Origin: Caballeronia arvi
Lineage (GTDB): Bacteria; Pseudomonadota; Gammaproteobacteria; Burkholderiales; Burkholderiaceae
Direction of reading: 5' to 3'
Assembly (NCBI RefSeq): GCF_001544695.2
Contig: NZ_FCOM02000016.1
Coordinates: 87,113 to 151,112 of the forward strand
DNA length: 64,000 nt
A model generated the notes under the pieces. It was not told where the DNA came from. It made no database searches and saw only the letters and a program-made list of their open reading frames with translations. Both the position numbers and the translations under genes were made by a program. Shown piece by piece: positions 53,071-60,514 of this stretch (position 1 is its first letter; each line of letters begins with the position of its first letter).

Positions 53071-53802
53071 ATGACTCTTCCCTCTTCCTTGCTGAATGCC
53101 TTCGCTCCGACCGGCACGCTGCGCGCGTCGATCAATCTCGGCAATCCGATCCTCGCGCATCGCACGACAAGCGGCGAGCCGGGCGGCGTATCGGTGGATC
53201 TCGCGCGGGAACTTGCGTCGCGGCTCGGCGTGCCGGTCGCGTTCACCGCTTTCGAGCGCGCCGCCGAATCCGTCGAGACCGTGACGAACGAAGATGCGGA
53301 CATCGGCTTCTTCGCAATCGATCCGCTGCGCGGCGCGGGCATCGCGTTCACCGCGCCTTACGTGCTGATCGAAGGCTGCTATCTCGTGCGCGACGCGTCG
53401 CCGATCACGCGCAACGAAGACGTGGACCGCGAAGGCCACCGCATCATGGTCGGCAAGGGCAGTGCGTACGATCTCTTTCTCACGCGTGAAATCAAGCATG
53501 CCGAGATCGTGCGCACGGCGTTATCGCATACCGTGGTCGAAGACTTTCTGCGCGACAACCTCGAAGTCGCGGCAAGCGTAAAGCAGATTCTCGAAGCCGA
53601 TGCCGCGCGCATACCCGGCTTGCGCCTGCTCGACGGGCGCTTCATGGTCATTCAGCAGGCGATGGGCTTGCCGAAGCCCCGTGGCGATGACGCCGCCCGC
53701 TATCTGCGCGAGTTCGTCGAGGACGTGAAGCGCTCGGGATTCGTCGCCGATGCGCTCGCGCGACACGGCATCGAGGGCGCATCGGTCGCGCCGGCCGCAT
53801 GA
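53071..53802 (+). CDS. Solute-binding-protein-like (SBP type 3) protein without signal peptide
   Basis: The 243-residue domain resembles amino acid ABC transporter binding proteins: TGTLRASINLGNPILAHRTT near residue 13, GVSVDLARELASRLGVPVAF near residue 38, then DIGFFAIDPLRGAGIAFTAPY near residue 72. No signal peptide is visible from ATG 53071, and the in-frame upstream extension is not signal-like. No permease or ATPase gene is adjacent. It may therefore act in the cytoplasm as a sensor or enzyme. It overlaps the GNAT gene by an ATGA. Confidence 0.8.
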   Translation: MTLPSSLLNAFAPTGTLRASINLGNPILAHRTTSGEPGGVSVDLARELASRLGVPVAFTAFERAAESVETVTNEDADIGFFAIDPLRGAGIAFTAPYVLIEGCYLVRDASPITRNEDVDREGHRIMVGKGSAYDLFLTREIKHAEIVRTALSHTVVEDFLRDNLEVAASVKQILEADAARIPGLRLLDGRFMVIQQAMGLPKPRGDDAARYLREFVEDVKRSGFVADALARHGIEGASVAPAA

Positions 53803-54221
53803 GCCTGGACGTCGAGCTCGCGGTCACCGACTGGATCGACGCGACGTTCGAGCGCGATGTCGCAGGCGGACTCGCGGCGTTCAATCGCGCGCAACTCGGC
53901 CCTAGCCATCAGCGCGATCTCGCGGTGTCGCTCTATCGCGATGACGATTTTCTCGGCGGGCTCGGCGGCTACACCGCGTGGAACTGGCTCTTCGTGAAAT
54001 GGCTATGGATACGCGAGGATGCGCGCGGCGCCGGACTCGGCACACGCGCACTCGCAGCCGCCGAAAACGAGGCGATGAAGCGCGGCTGCCGCGCGGCCTG
54101 GCTCGACACGGTCAATCCCGCAGCGCGCTCGCTCTACGCGCGCTGCGGCTACGAGACCTTCGGCGAACTGGCCGATTTTCACGCGGGACAGACGCGCTAT
54201 TTCATGCAGAAGCGGTTCTAG
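53799..54221 (+). CDS. GNAT acetyltransferase
   Basis: The 140-residue GNAT protein has LWIREDARGAGLGTRALAAA near residue 69 (acetyl-CoA P-loop RGAGLG) and a C-terminal LYARCGYETFGELADF motif. The ATG overlaps the stop of the solute-binding-like gene, so the two are coupled. The substrate could be whatever small amine the partner binds, but this is inference. Confidence 0.88.
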   Translation: MSLDVELAVTDWIDATFERDVAGGLAAFNRAQLGPSHQRDLAVSLYRDDDFLGGLGGYTAWNWLFVKWLWIREDARGAGLGTRALAAAENEAMKRGCRAAWLDTVNPAARSLYARCGYETFGELADFHAGQTRYFMQKRF

Positions 54222-54228
54222 CGCGCTG

Positions 54229-54286
54229 GCGTTTTGCATTACGCATGCATAGAACCATCTGGCATTAAGCGTTTTGCATTACGCAT
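54229..54286. repeat. 18-bp direct repeat at the inhA 3' end
   Basis: GCGTTTTGCATTACGCAT occurs perfectly at 54229-54246 and 54269-54286. The second copy covers the inhA stop codon and last codons. The 22-base spacer is unlike the repeat. Each unit has GCGT/ACGC ends and could form a small hairpin. It may be a local duplication of the gene end. Confidence 0.75.
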
Positions 54287-54968
54287 TCAATTTCAACCGC
54301 CCGGCGACGCGCGCCGTGATCGCGCTGCGCGCCGCAAGCGATGCTTTCAGCCGCTCGCGCACGTCGCTGACGACATCGCCAGGCGCGCTGCCTGGATCGC
54401 CCGCGTCGAACGGCGGCGCGGGTGCATATTCCATCTGCAACTGGACCGCTTGCGCCTCCTTTTCGCCGACGAGTTCCGCCGCGAGCGCCAATGCGAAATC
54501 GATGCCCGCCGTGATGCCGCCGCCCGTGAACAGATTGCCGTCGCGCACGACGCGCTCGTGCACCGGAATGGCGCCGAGTTCCGCCAGCAGCGAGTGATAG
54601 GCCCAGTGCGTCGTCGCACGCTTGCCGCGCAACAGGCCCGCCGCGCCGAGCACGAGCGAGCCGGTGCATACCGACGTCAGATAGCGCGCGCCCTTCGCCT
54701 GCTCGCGGAGAAACGCGAGCGTCGCCTCGTCCTCCATCAGATCGCCGACGCCCGCGCCGCCCGGCACGCACAGCACGTCGAGCGCGGGGCAGTCATCGAA
54801 GGTCGTGTCTGGCGTCAGGATCATGCCGGCGCTCGATTTCAGCGGCTCGCGCGTCTTCCAGATGAGATGCACTTGCGTGTCGGGCATGTGCGCGAACACG
54901 TCATAGGGGCCGGTCATGTCAAGTTGCTGCACGCGCGGGAACAGCAGCAGGCCAATGTGTAGCGTCAT
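54279..54968 (-). CDS. inhA: DJ-1/PfpI family protein, isonitrile hydratase-like
   Basis: The 229-residue protein resembles Pseudomonas isonitrile hydratase (InhA, about 228 aa), which hydrates isonitriles to N-formamides. It starts MTLHIGLLLFPRVQQLDMTG. The nucleophile elbow is SVCTGSLVLGAAGLL (Cys near residue 100), and GNLFTGGGITAGIDFALAL near residue 144 is intact. It is divergent from a GlxA-type regulator with the same fold, which probably controls it. Confidence 0.88.
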   Translation of the reverse strand: MTLHIGLLLFPRVQQLDMTGPYDVFAHMPDTQVHLIWKTREPLKSSAGMILTPDTTFDDCPALDVLCVPGGAGVGDLMEDEATLAFLREQAKGARYLTSVCTGSLVLGAAGLLRGKRATTHWAYHSLLAELGAIPVHERVVRDGNLFTGGGITAGIDFALALAAELVGEKEAQAVQLQMEYAPAPPFDAGDPGSAPGDVVSDVRERLKASLAARSAITARVAGRLKLNA

Positions 54969-55081
54969 CGTCTTCTCCTTGATCGATGCTTCGTGGCAGT
55001 GGACGAACCGATGCTACGCCGCTACCCTATGGCGAAATCGACACACACCCCACGTTTTCCGCCAATCCTCGGGAGACCGCC

Positions 55082-56080
55082 GTGCAATCCGATACACCGC
55101 GCGCCATCGACGTGCTCGCCTTCCCCGATGTCCAGTTGCTCGATGTCGCCGGCCCGGTGCAGGTTTTCGCATCCGCGAACGATCTGGCGATGGCGGCGGG
55201 CCTGCCGCGCCCCTATCGCCCGCGCGTGGTGTCGAAAAGCGGCACGGTGAGCGCGTCGGCGGGACTCGGGCTCGTCGGAGAAGCGTTGCCCGATGCGGCC
55301 GAATCGTGCGACACGCTGATCATCGCGGGCGGTTGGGGCGTCCATCAGGCTGTGCTGGATCGCGAACTCGTCGATTGGGTTCGCGCGCACTCGACCCACG
55401 CGCGGCGCACCGCGTCCGTTTGTACCGGCGCTTTTCTGCTCGCGGCGGCGGGACTTCTGGACGAGCGGCGCGCCGTCACGCACTGGACGCGCTGCGCCGA
55501 ACTGGCCACGCGCTTTCCGGCGGTGCGCGTCGAGTCCGACCCGATATTCATCCGCGATGGCGACATCTGGACCTCGGCCGGCGTCACGGCGGGCATCGAC
55601 CTGTCGCTCGCGCTCGTCGAAGAGGATCTGGGGCGCGCGCTCGCGCTCGATGTCGCGCGCCATCTCGTCGTGTTCCTGAAACGTCCCGGTGGGCAGGCGC
55701 AGTTCAGCGCGGCGCTCTCGCTACAAAAATCGGGTGAACGCTTTTGCGAATTGCACGCGTGGATCGCGGAGAACCTCGCGGCAGATCTGTCGGTCGGCGA
55801 ACTGGCTGCGCGCGTCGGCATGAGCGAACGCAGCTTCGTGCGCCATTACCGCGCGCAAACCGGCACGACGCCCGCGCGCTCGATCGAACGCATGCGTCTG
55901 GAAGCGGCGCGGCGCCTGCTCGGCGATACGACGCTGCCGGTGAAGCGCGTCGCCGCGCGCTGTGGCTTCGGCACGGAGGAAACGATGCGGCGCGGTTTTT
56001 TGCGTTCGCTCGGCGTGTCGCCGCAGGCCTATCGCGACCGATTTACCGCGCACGGCGCGGCCGGCGCACAGCCGGAATGA
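55082..56080 (+). CDS. GlxA-family transcriptional regulator (DJ-1-like domain plus AraC HTH)
   Basis: The 332-residue regulator has an N-terminal DJ-1/PfpI-like domain (about 5-180; DVQLLDVAGPVQVF, SVCTGAFLLAAAGLL). A C-terminal AraC-type double HTH follows (about 225-325; LSVGELAARVGMSERSFVRH, VKRVAARCGFGTEETMRRGF). I use GTG 55082, preceded by GGGAGA, rather than the longer frame from 54986. It is divergent from inhA, suggesting local control. The retained SVCTG cysteine may allow ligand sensing. Confidence 0.9.
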   Translation: MQSDTPRAIDVLAFPDVQLLDVAGPVQVFASANDLAMAAGLPRPYRPRVVSKSGTVSASAGLGLVGEALPDAAESCDTLIIAGGWGVHQAVLDRELVDWVRAHSTHARRTASVCTGAFLLAAAGLLDERRAVTHWTRCAELATRFPAVRVESDPIFIRDGDIWTSAGVTAGIDLSLALVEEDLGRALALDVARHLVVFLKRPGGQAQFSAALSLQKSGERFCELHAWIAENLAADLSVGELAARVGMSERSFVRHYRAQTGTTPARSIERMRLEAARRLLGDTTLPVKRVAARCGFGTEETMRRGFLRSLGVSPQAYRDRFTAHGAAGAQPE

Positions 56081-56088
56081 ATGCCCGA

Positions 56089-56112
56089 ACGCCTTGTGCA
56101 ACAGGCTTTTTT
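56089..56112 (+). terminator. Weak terminator-like element after the GlxA-type gene
   Basis: GCCT-N8-AGGC gives only a 4-bp stem followed directly by a run of seven T. It lies just past the stop at 56080. The T-run is suggestive, the stem weak. Confidence 0.35.
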
Positions 56113-56254
56113 TGTCCTGCGTACTCAAGGCTGTAAGCTGCGTGCCGTTACCCCGTTTAGAACGTTTGCTTGAGACGCGCGCCCCGGGCGGCGTGCGAGC
56201 GCTGTCGCTGAACGAGAACCGCCCGCCGTGGCGGCAATATGGCCTGGAGCGCCG

Positions 56255-59176
56255 ATGAGTGTGTTTCCCGCGTACGACGCGCCGGTTGCCCGCGCAACCG
56301 CGGTCGAGTCCGCAACCGTGACGGCAAGCGGCGAGAAGAGCCACGCCTGCGCCGCTCCATCGATCGACGCCTTGCTGCACGAAGCCGCCGCGATGGGCTA
56401 TCCGCAGCAATGGGCGTGGTATCGCGCGGGCGAACAGTTGCATCTGGAGCGACGCGGCGATGCACCGCTGCCCGGTCGAAACGAGTGGCCGCTCGGCATC
56501 GCCGAGGACCGGCTCGAAGAGACGTGCGCCGCGCATGGCTGGCATTGCTGGCCGACCGGGCGCGGCGAGAGCGTGCTCGGCTGGCTGCTCGCGCCCGCCG
56601 CGCACCGTGACGATCCGCATCTCGCCGAACTCGCGCGCACGCTCGGCGAGCGCGTGCAGTCCGACGCCCTCGCACGCGCGCAACTCACGCAGCGCGTGCT
56701 GTACGAAATCGCTTATCTCGCGAGCTCGGTTCCCGAGCGCGCCGATTTCCTGCGCGGTGTGCACGAACGACTCGGCACGCTCATCGACGCGGAGAACTTC
56801 TATCTCGCGCTCTACGATCGCAAGACCGGCAGGATCACCTATCCGTATTACGTCGACGTGATCGATACCGATGTCGTCGCCGCCGAGAACTACGACATCC
56901 TGAATCCGGCGCGGCTCTCGATGACCGGCCAGGTGCTCACGAGCGGGCAGCCGCTTTTCATCACCGCCGACGATATCTGCGCGGCCGAGCGCGCGGCTCG
57001 CTACTACTGCATCGGCGATCGCCCCGAGTTCTGGATGGGCGCGCCGCTCAAGAACGCCAGCGACGAAGTGTTCGGCATGCTGGCGATGCAGGTCTATGAC
57101 GTCTCGCGCATTTACACGGCCGAAGACCGCGCGCTCTTTCTCGTCGTCGCGCGGCACGTGGCCATGGCGCTCGACCGTATCCTGCACCGTGCCGATCTCG
57201 AAGAGCAGGTGGCGCGGCGCACGTCGGAACTGTCGAAGCTGAACGCGGCGCTGCGTCATGGCATCGCGGAGCGCGAGCGTTCCGAGCATTTGCAAGCTGC
57301 GCTCTATCAGATCGCAGAATTGTCGAGCCGGCCCGGCGATACGCTGGAGTTTTTGCGCAGCCTGCATGGCATCGTCGGCGAACTGCTGTATGCGCGCAAT
57401 TTCTATATCGCGCTCTTCGAAACGGAAACGGGCGAAGTGTCGTTCCCGTATTACGTCGATGAAATCGTGCAGGAGCGTCCCGCGCCGCGACGCAACCAAC
57501 GCGGCCTCACCGAATATGTGATCCGCGAGCGGCGCGCGCGGCTCATCGATCATTCGGAAGCGTTGCGTCTCATCGAAGAAGGCGCGTTCGAGACCGATCA
57601 CAGCGACGTGCGCCTGCGCTCGTGGCTCGGCATTCCACTCTTCGACGGCGATGTCGTGCGTGGCGTGCTTGCCGTGCAAAGCTATTCGCCGCTCGTACGT
57701 TATTCGTTGCGCGATCAGGAATTGCTGACCTTCGTGTCGCGGCATATCGATACCGCGCTCTCGCGCCGTCGCGACGCCGAAGCGCTGCATGCCGCGAATC
57801 TCGAACTCGAAGCGCGCGTGCAGGCCCGCACGCGCGAACTCGACGACGTCAACGCGCGCCTGCTTTACGAGAACTCGCACGATTCGTTGACGGGACTCCC
57901 CAATCGCAGCCATCTGATGCAAAAGCTGCGCTGCGCGTGGCGGGACTATCAGACACGCGGCGATGAACTCTCGGTGATGTTCATCGACCTCGATCGATTC
58001 AAGGTCGTGAACGATAGCCTCGGCCATCACTTCGGCGACATGCTGCTCGTGCAGGCCGCCGCGCGCTTGCGCGATTGCCTGCGTTCGTCGGATCTGCTCG
58101 CGCGCTTAGGGGGAGACGAGTTCGCCGTGCTGTCGCCGAATGCTTCGGTGCGCGATGCGGTGTCGATCGCCAAGCGCATTCTGGCCGCGTTCGATCTGCC
58201 GTTTCATATCGAAGAGCATGTGGTGTTTTCGTCGTGCAGCATCGGCATCGTGAGTGCGGACAGCCAGTTCCATACCGAGCCCGCCGATCTTTTGCGCGAC
58301 GCCGATACCGCGATGTATCGCGTGAAGAACGCGGGCCGCGACAGCTTCGTCGTGTTCAATCAGGAACTACGACGCCAGGTGTCGGACCAGGTGGAACGCG
58401 AAGGCGCGCTGCGCAATGCGATCAAGCGCGACGACGAGCTGCTGCCCTACTTCCAGCCCATCGTCGACGTGAAGAGCGGCGAAGTCGTCGCGCTCGAAGC
58501 GTTGATCCGCTGGCGTCAGCCGGATGGACGCATCGTCGGGCCAGCGGAATTTCTGCCTTCCGTGGAAGGCCTGAGGCTCATCGGCAGGCTCGATCTTTAT
58601 ATGCTCGAACGCGTCGCCGCGATTCTCTCGAATGCGCGTTTTGCGCACTGGCCGCCTGTGCATGTGAACTGCTCCAGCTATAGCATGACGCGCCCCGAAT
58701 TCGCCGACGATGTGCTCGCGCTCTTGCGACGCTATCGCGTCTCGCCATCGCGCGTATGTCTCGAACTGACGGAAGGCGCGCTCGTCGCCGAGCCCGATCT
58801 CGCGCGGCGCACGATGCAACGGCTTGCGGACAATGGCATGTCGGTCGTGCTCGATGACTTCGGCGCAGGCTTTTCTTCGCTGAGCTATGTGCATCAATAT
58901 CAGTTTACGGGACTGAAGATCGATAAGTCCTTCATTCTCGAATTGACGGAAAGCCCGCGCAGCCGTGCGATCGTGCGGGCGATCGTGCGCATGGCCGAGT
59001 CGCTCGATCTGACGCTCGTGGCCGAAGGCGTCGAAGATGCGGCGACGCTCGCCGTGCTGCGCGACATGGGCGCGGCGCAGGCGCAAGGCTATTTCTTCGA
59101 CAAGCCGCTGCCGCTCGAAGCGCTCACACGCGCCTCGCTCGCGCCGCGCGCGACGACCGCAAGCGCACTGCTATAA
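56255..59176 (+). CDS. GAF-GAF-GGDEF-EAL cyclic di-GMP signalling protein
   Basis: This 973-residue cytoplasmic protein has no membrane span. Two GAF domains (about 140-320 and 345-515) are followed by a coiled segment, a GGDEF domain (about 540-705) with canonical RLGGDEF at about 620, and an EAL domain (about 720-965) with VALEALIRW. The EAL domain also has the catalytic DDFGAGFSSL, KIDKSF and LVAEGVED motifs. Both catalytic sites look intact, so it could make and break c-di-GMP under GAF control. ATG 56255 has GGAG 8 bases upstream; GTG 56228 is possible. Confidence 0.92.
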   Translation: MSVFPAYDAPVARATAVESATVTASGEKSHACAAPSIDALLHEAAAMGYPQQWAWYRAGEQLHLERRGDAPLPGRNEWPLGIAEDRLEETCAAHGWHCWPTGRGESVLGWLLAPAAHRDDPHLAELARTLGERVQSDALARAQLTQRVLYEIAYLASSVPERADFLRGVHERLGTLIDAENFYLALYDRKTGRITYPYYVDVIDTDVVAAENYDILNPARLSMTGQVLTSGQPLFITADDICAAERAARYYCIGDRPEFWMGAPLKNASDEVFGMLAMQVYDVSRIYTAEDRALFLVVARHVAMALDRILHRADLEEQVARRTSELSKLNAALRHGIAERERSEHLQAALYQIAELSSRPGDTLEFLRSLHGIVGELLYARNFYIALFETETGEVSFPYYVDEIVQERPAPRRNQRGLTEYVIRERRARLIDHSEALRLIEEGAFETDHSDVRLRSWLGIPLFDGDVVRGVLAVQSYSPLVRYSLRDQELLTFVSRHIDTALSRRRDAEALHAANLELEARVQARTRELDDVNARLLYENSHDSLTGLPNRSHLMQKLRCAWRDYQTRGDELSVMFIDLDRFKVVNDSLGHHFGDMLLVQAAARLRDCLRSSDLLARLGGDEFAVLSPNASVRDAVSIAKRILAAFDLPFHIEEHVVFSSCSIGIVSADSQFHTEPADLLRDADTAMYRVKNAGRDSFVVFNQELRRQVSDQVEREGALRNAIKRDDELLPYFQPIVDVKSGEVVALEALIRWRQPDGRIVGPAEFLPSVEGLRLIGRLDLYMLERVAAILSNARFAHWPPVHVNCSSYSMTRPEFADDVLALLRRYRVSPSRVCLELTEGALVAEPDLARRTMQRLADNGMSVVLDDFGAGFSSLSYVHQYQFTGLKIDKSFILELTESPRSRAIVRAIVRMAESLDLTLVAEGVEDAATLAVLRDMGAAQAQGYFFDKPLPLEALTRASLAPRATTASALL

Positions 59177-59188
59177 CGCTTCCGCGCA

Positions 59189-59425
59189 TCAAGGCATGCC
59201 GCCGAGCGACGGCGAGATGATGCTGCCCGGCTCGCCCTTCGGTTCGCCGCTGTCATCGAATGCGGCGCGCGTCGAAACGGGCGCATGATTCTTCGCGCAG
59301 GTCTCGATCGAATCCGTTCCGAGGCATTGCTGAAACGCGTCGGCGTGCGCCTTCGCGTCGAACGTATAGATGGTGTCGCCGACTTTGATTTCCGTGTCGG
59401 AGATGCGGTCTGCTGTGATAGTCAT
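59189..59425 (-). CDS. Hypothetical small protein
   Basis: The 78-residue protein begins MTITADRISDTEIKVGDTIY and continues with FDAKAHADAFQQCLGTDSIE and CAKNHAPVSTR, then a Gly/Pro-rich tail. Two cysteines are spaced 10 residues apart. AGAGG and AAGA lie before ATG 59425. I recognise no family. A longer frame upstream (to 59752) is low in coding character and is rejected. Confidence 0.6.
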   Translation of the reverse strand: MTITADRISDTEIKVGDTIYTFDAKAHADAFQQCLGTDSIETCAKNHAPVSTRAAFDDSGEPKGEPGSIISPSLGGMP

Positions 59426-59927
59426 GTTGTCTTCTGCCTCTCTGCTTCCATTGGATCGTACTGACAAGCCAGCATCAAGCGATCCCGGCGACGCGTACAG
59501 CGCCAACGCGGTGTTGAACTTGCAATTAGCCGCGATAACATGCATTCGAAAGAAGAAATTGTAATGATCGAAAAAAGCCGCGGCGCGCAATATGCGCGAC
59601 AGACCGCGCGCATCGGGCAGCAATAAACTGAGCAATACTGACTCGAAAAACGCCGATAGGGTTATCCCTCGCCCGAAAGAGGCACAAGCGCCGATCAGGC
59701 TAATGAGCCTGACAAAGTCGGTACTGCGCCTGACGATTCGCGAAATCGCCAATGGCCGCTATAAATAAATTAAATGAACGCCAGTGCAATTTCCAATCGC
59801 GCAGTCATTCATGTGCGCTAGGATGGAAAGTGCGTCGATCTGGGGTGCGCGGCTTTGCACGGCGCCTGGCAGGAAACCGCGCAATGGCCCGGCATCCGTC
59901 TGGCCAATCAATGCACAAGGAGGCTCT
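59426..59927. other. AT-richer intergenic region before pqqA
   Basis: The 502 bases are visibly richer in A and T than the surrounding DNA. The left end should hold the promoter of the minus-strand gene and the right end that of pqqA. The two open frames across it (59422-59752) have poor composition and no ribosome site, so I call no gene here. Confidence 0.5.
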
Positions 59928-60002
59928 ATGAAGTGGGAAACCCCGAGTTTCACCGATATGCGCTTCGGCTTTGAAATAACGATGTATATTGCGACGCGCT
60001 AA
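59928..60002 (+). CDS. pqqA: Orphan PqqA, pyrroloquinoline quinone precursor peptide
   Basis: The 24-codon gene from ATG 59928 to TAA 60000-60002 has a perfect AAGGAGG site 5 bases upstream. The peptide has the PqqA pattern: Lys-Trp near the start, PSFTDMRFGFEITMY in the middle (conserved Glu and Tyr four residues apart, the atoms joined to make PQQ), and Ala-Thr-Arg at the end. No pqqBCDE is next to it: a strong terminator follows 10 bases later. It is therefore a monocistronic, orphan copy. Whether the PQQ enzymes are elsewhere in the genome is unknown. Confidence 0.9.
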   Translation: MKWETPSFTDMRFGFEITMYIATR

Positions 60003-60011
60003 TCGAAAATG

Positions 60012-60049
60012 ACAAAACGGCCATGTTTCAAAATGGCCGTTTTGTTTTA
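60012..60049 (+). terminator. Terminator of orphan pqqA
   Basis: Perfect 13-bp stem (ACAAAACGGCCAT at 60012-60024, ATGGCCGTTTTGT at 60033-60045) with an 8-base loop, followed by TTTA. It lies 10 bases after the pqqA stop. It makes pqqA a separate transcript. Confidence 0.9.
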
Positions 60050-60069
60050 TGCGCGCAACCCGCCGATTT

Positions 60070-60396
60070 TCAATCGCGCCGCACAGGTTCGGTATGTTTG
60101 TTCGCCGGATCGGGCTGCTCCGAGTGCTGCGCATCGAAACCGCCTTTGCCTGCGATTTCCGGTTCGTTCCCTGATCCATACGGCACTTCCGCCGTCTGAT
60201 GCGGATGCTGATCCAGACGACGGTTCTCCGGCTCGACTTCCCCTGCATTCGGCTGGCGCACGCCCTGCTTCGGATCACCGCCCGTCGCCGATCCCGGCCC
60301 CGGCGTATTGCCGATCGAACCGCCGCCGCTCGCGCCGCTGCCTGCATCGCCTAAAGGCTTGTCGGTGCTCTTGGGTTCCTGTTCGCTATTGCTCAT
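60070..60396 (-). CDS. Hypothetical disordered hydrophilic protein
   Basis: A 108-residue protein rich in Gly, Ser, Pro, Asp and Gln, with no hydrophobic core, starting MSNSEQEPKSTDKPLGDAGS. A good AAAGGAG site lies 9 bases before ATG 60396. Composition suggests intrinsic disorder, as in stress-related small proteins, but I recognise no family. It ends 21 bases from the pqqA terminator. Confidence 0.65.
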   Translation of the reverse strand: MSNSEQEPKSTDKPLGDAGSGASGGGSIGNTPGPGSATGGDPKQGVRQPNAGEVEPENRRLDQHPHQTAEVPYGSGNEPEIAGKGGFDAQHSEQPDPANKHTEPVRRD

Positions 60397-60463
60397 GGTG
60401 ACTTCTCCTTTCCGTTCGCCGATAGAAGACGATCAGCAACGCGCATTCCAGTGCCTGTCGAAA

Positions 60464-60494
60464 GGTAAAAAGGCCCGCGTACTTCACGCGGGCC
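60464..60494 (-). terminator. Terminator of the gabD-aminotransferase operon
   Basis: Perfect 8-bp stem (GGCCCGCG at 60472-60479, CGCGGGCC at 60487-60494) with a 7-base loop. On the minus strand it is followed by TTTTTACC. It lies 20 bases past the aminotransferase stop. Confidence 0.85.
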
Positions 60495-60514
60495 ACCAGA
60501 TCGATTAGATAGGG

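Noticed and set aside
59422..59752. Long N-terminal extension of the 59189-59425 gene and an overlapping frame
   Set aside because: AT-richer region, no ribosome site, and composition unlike the downstream coding part.
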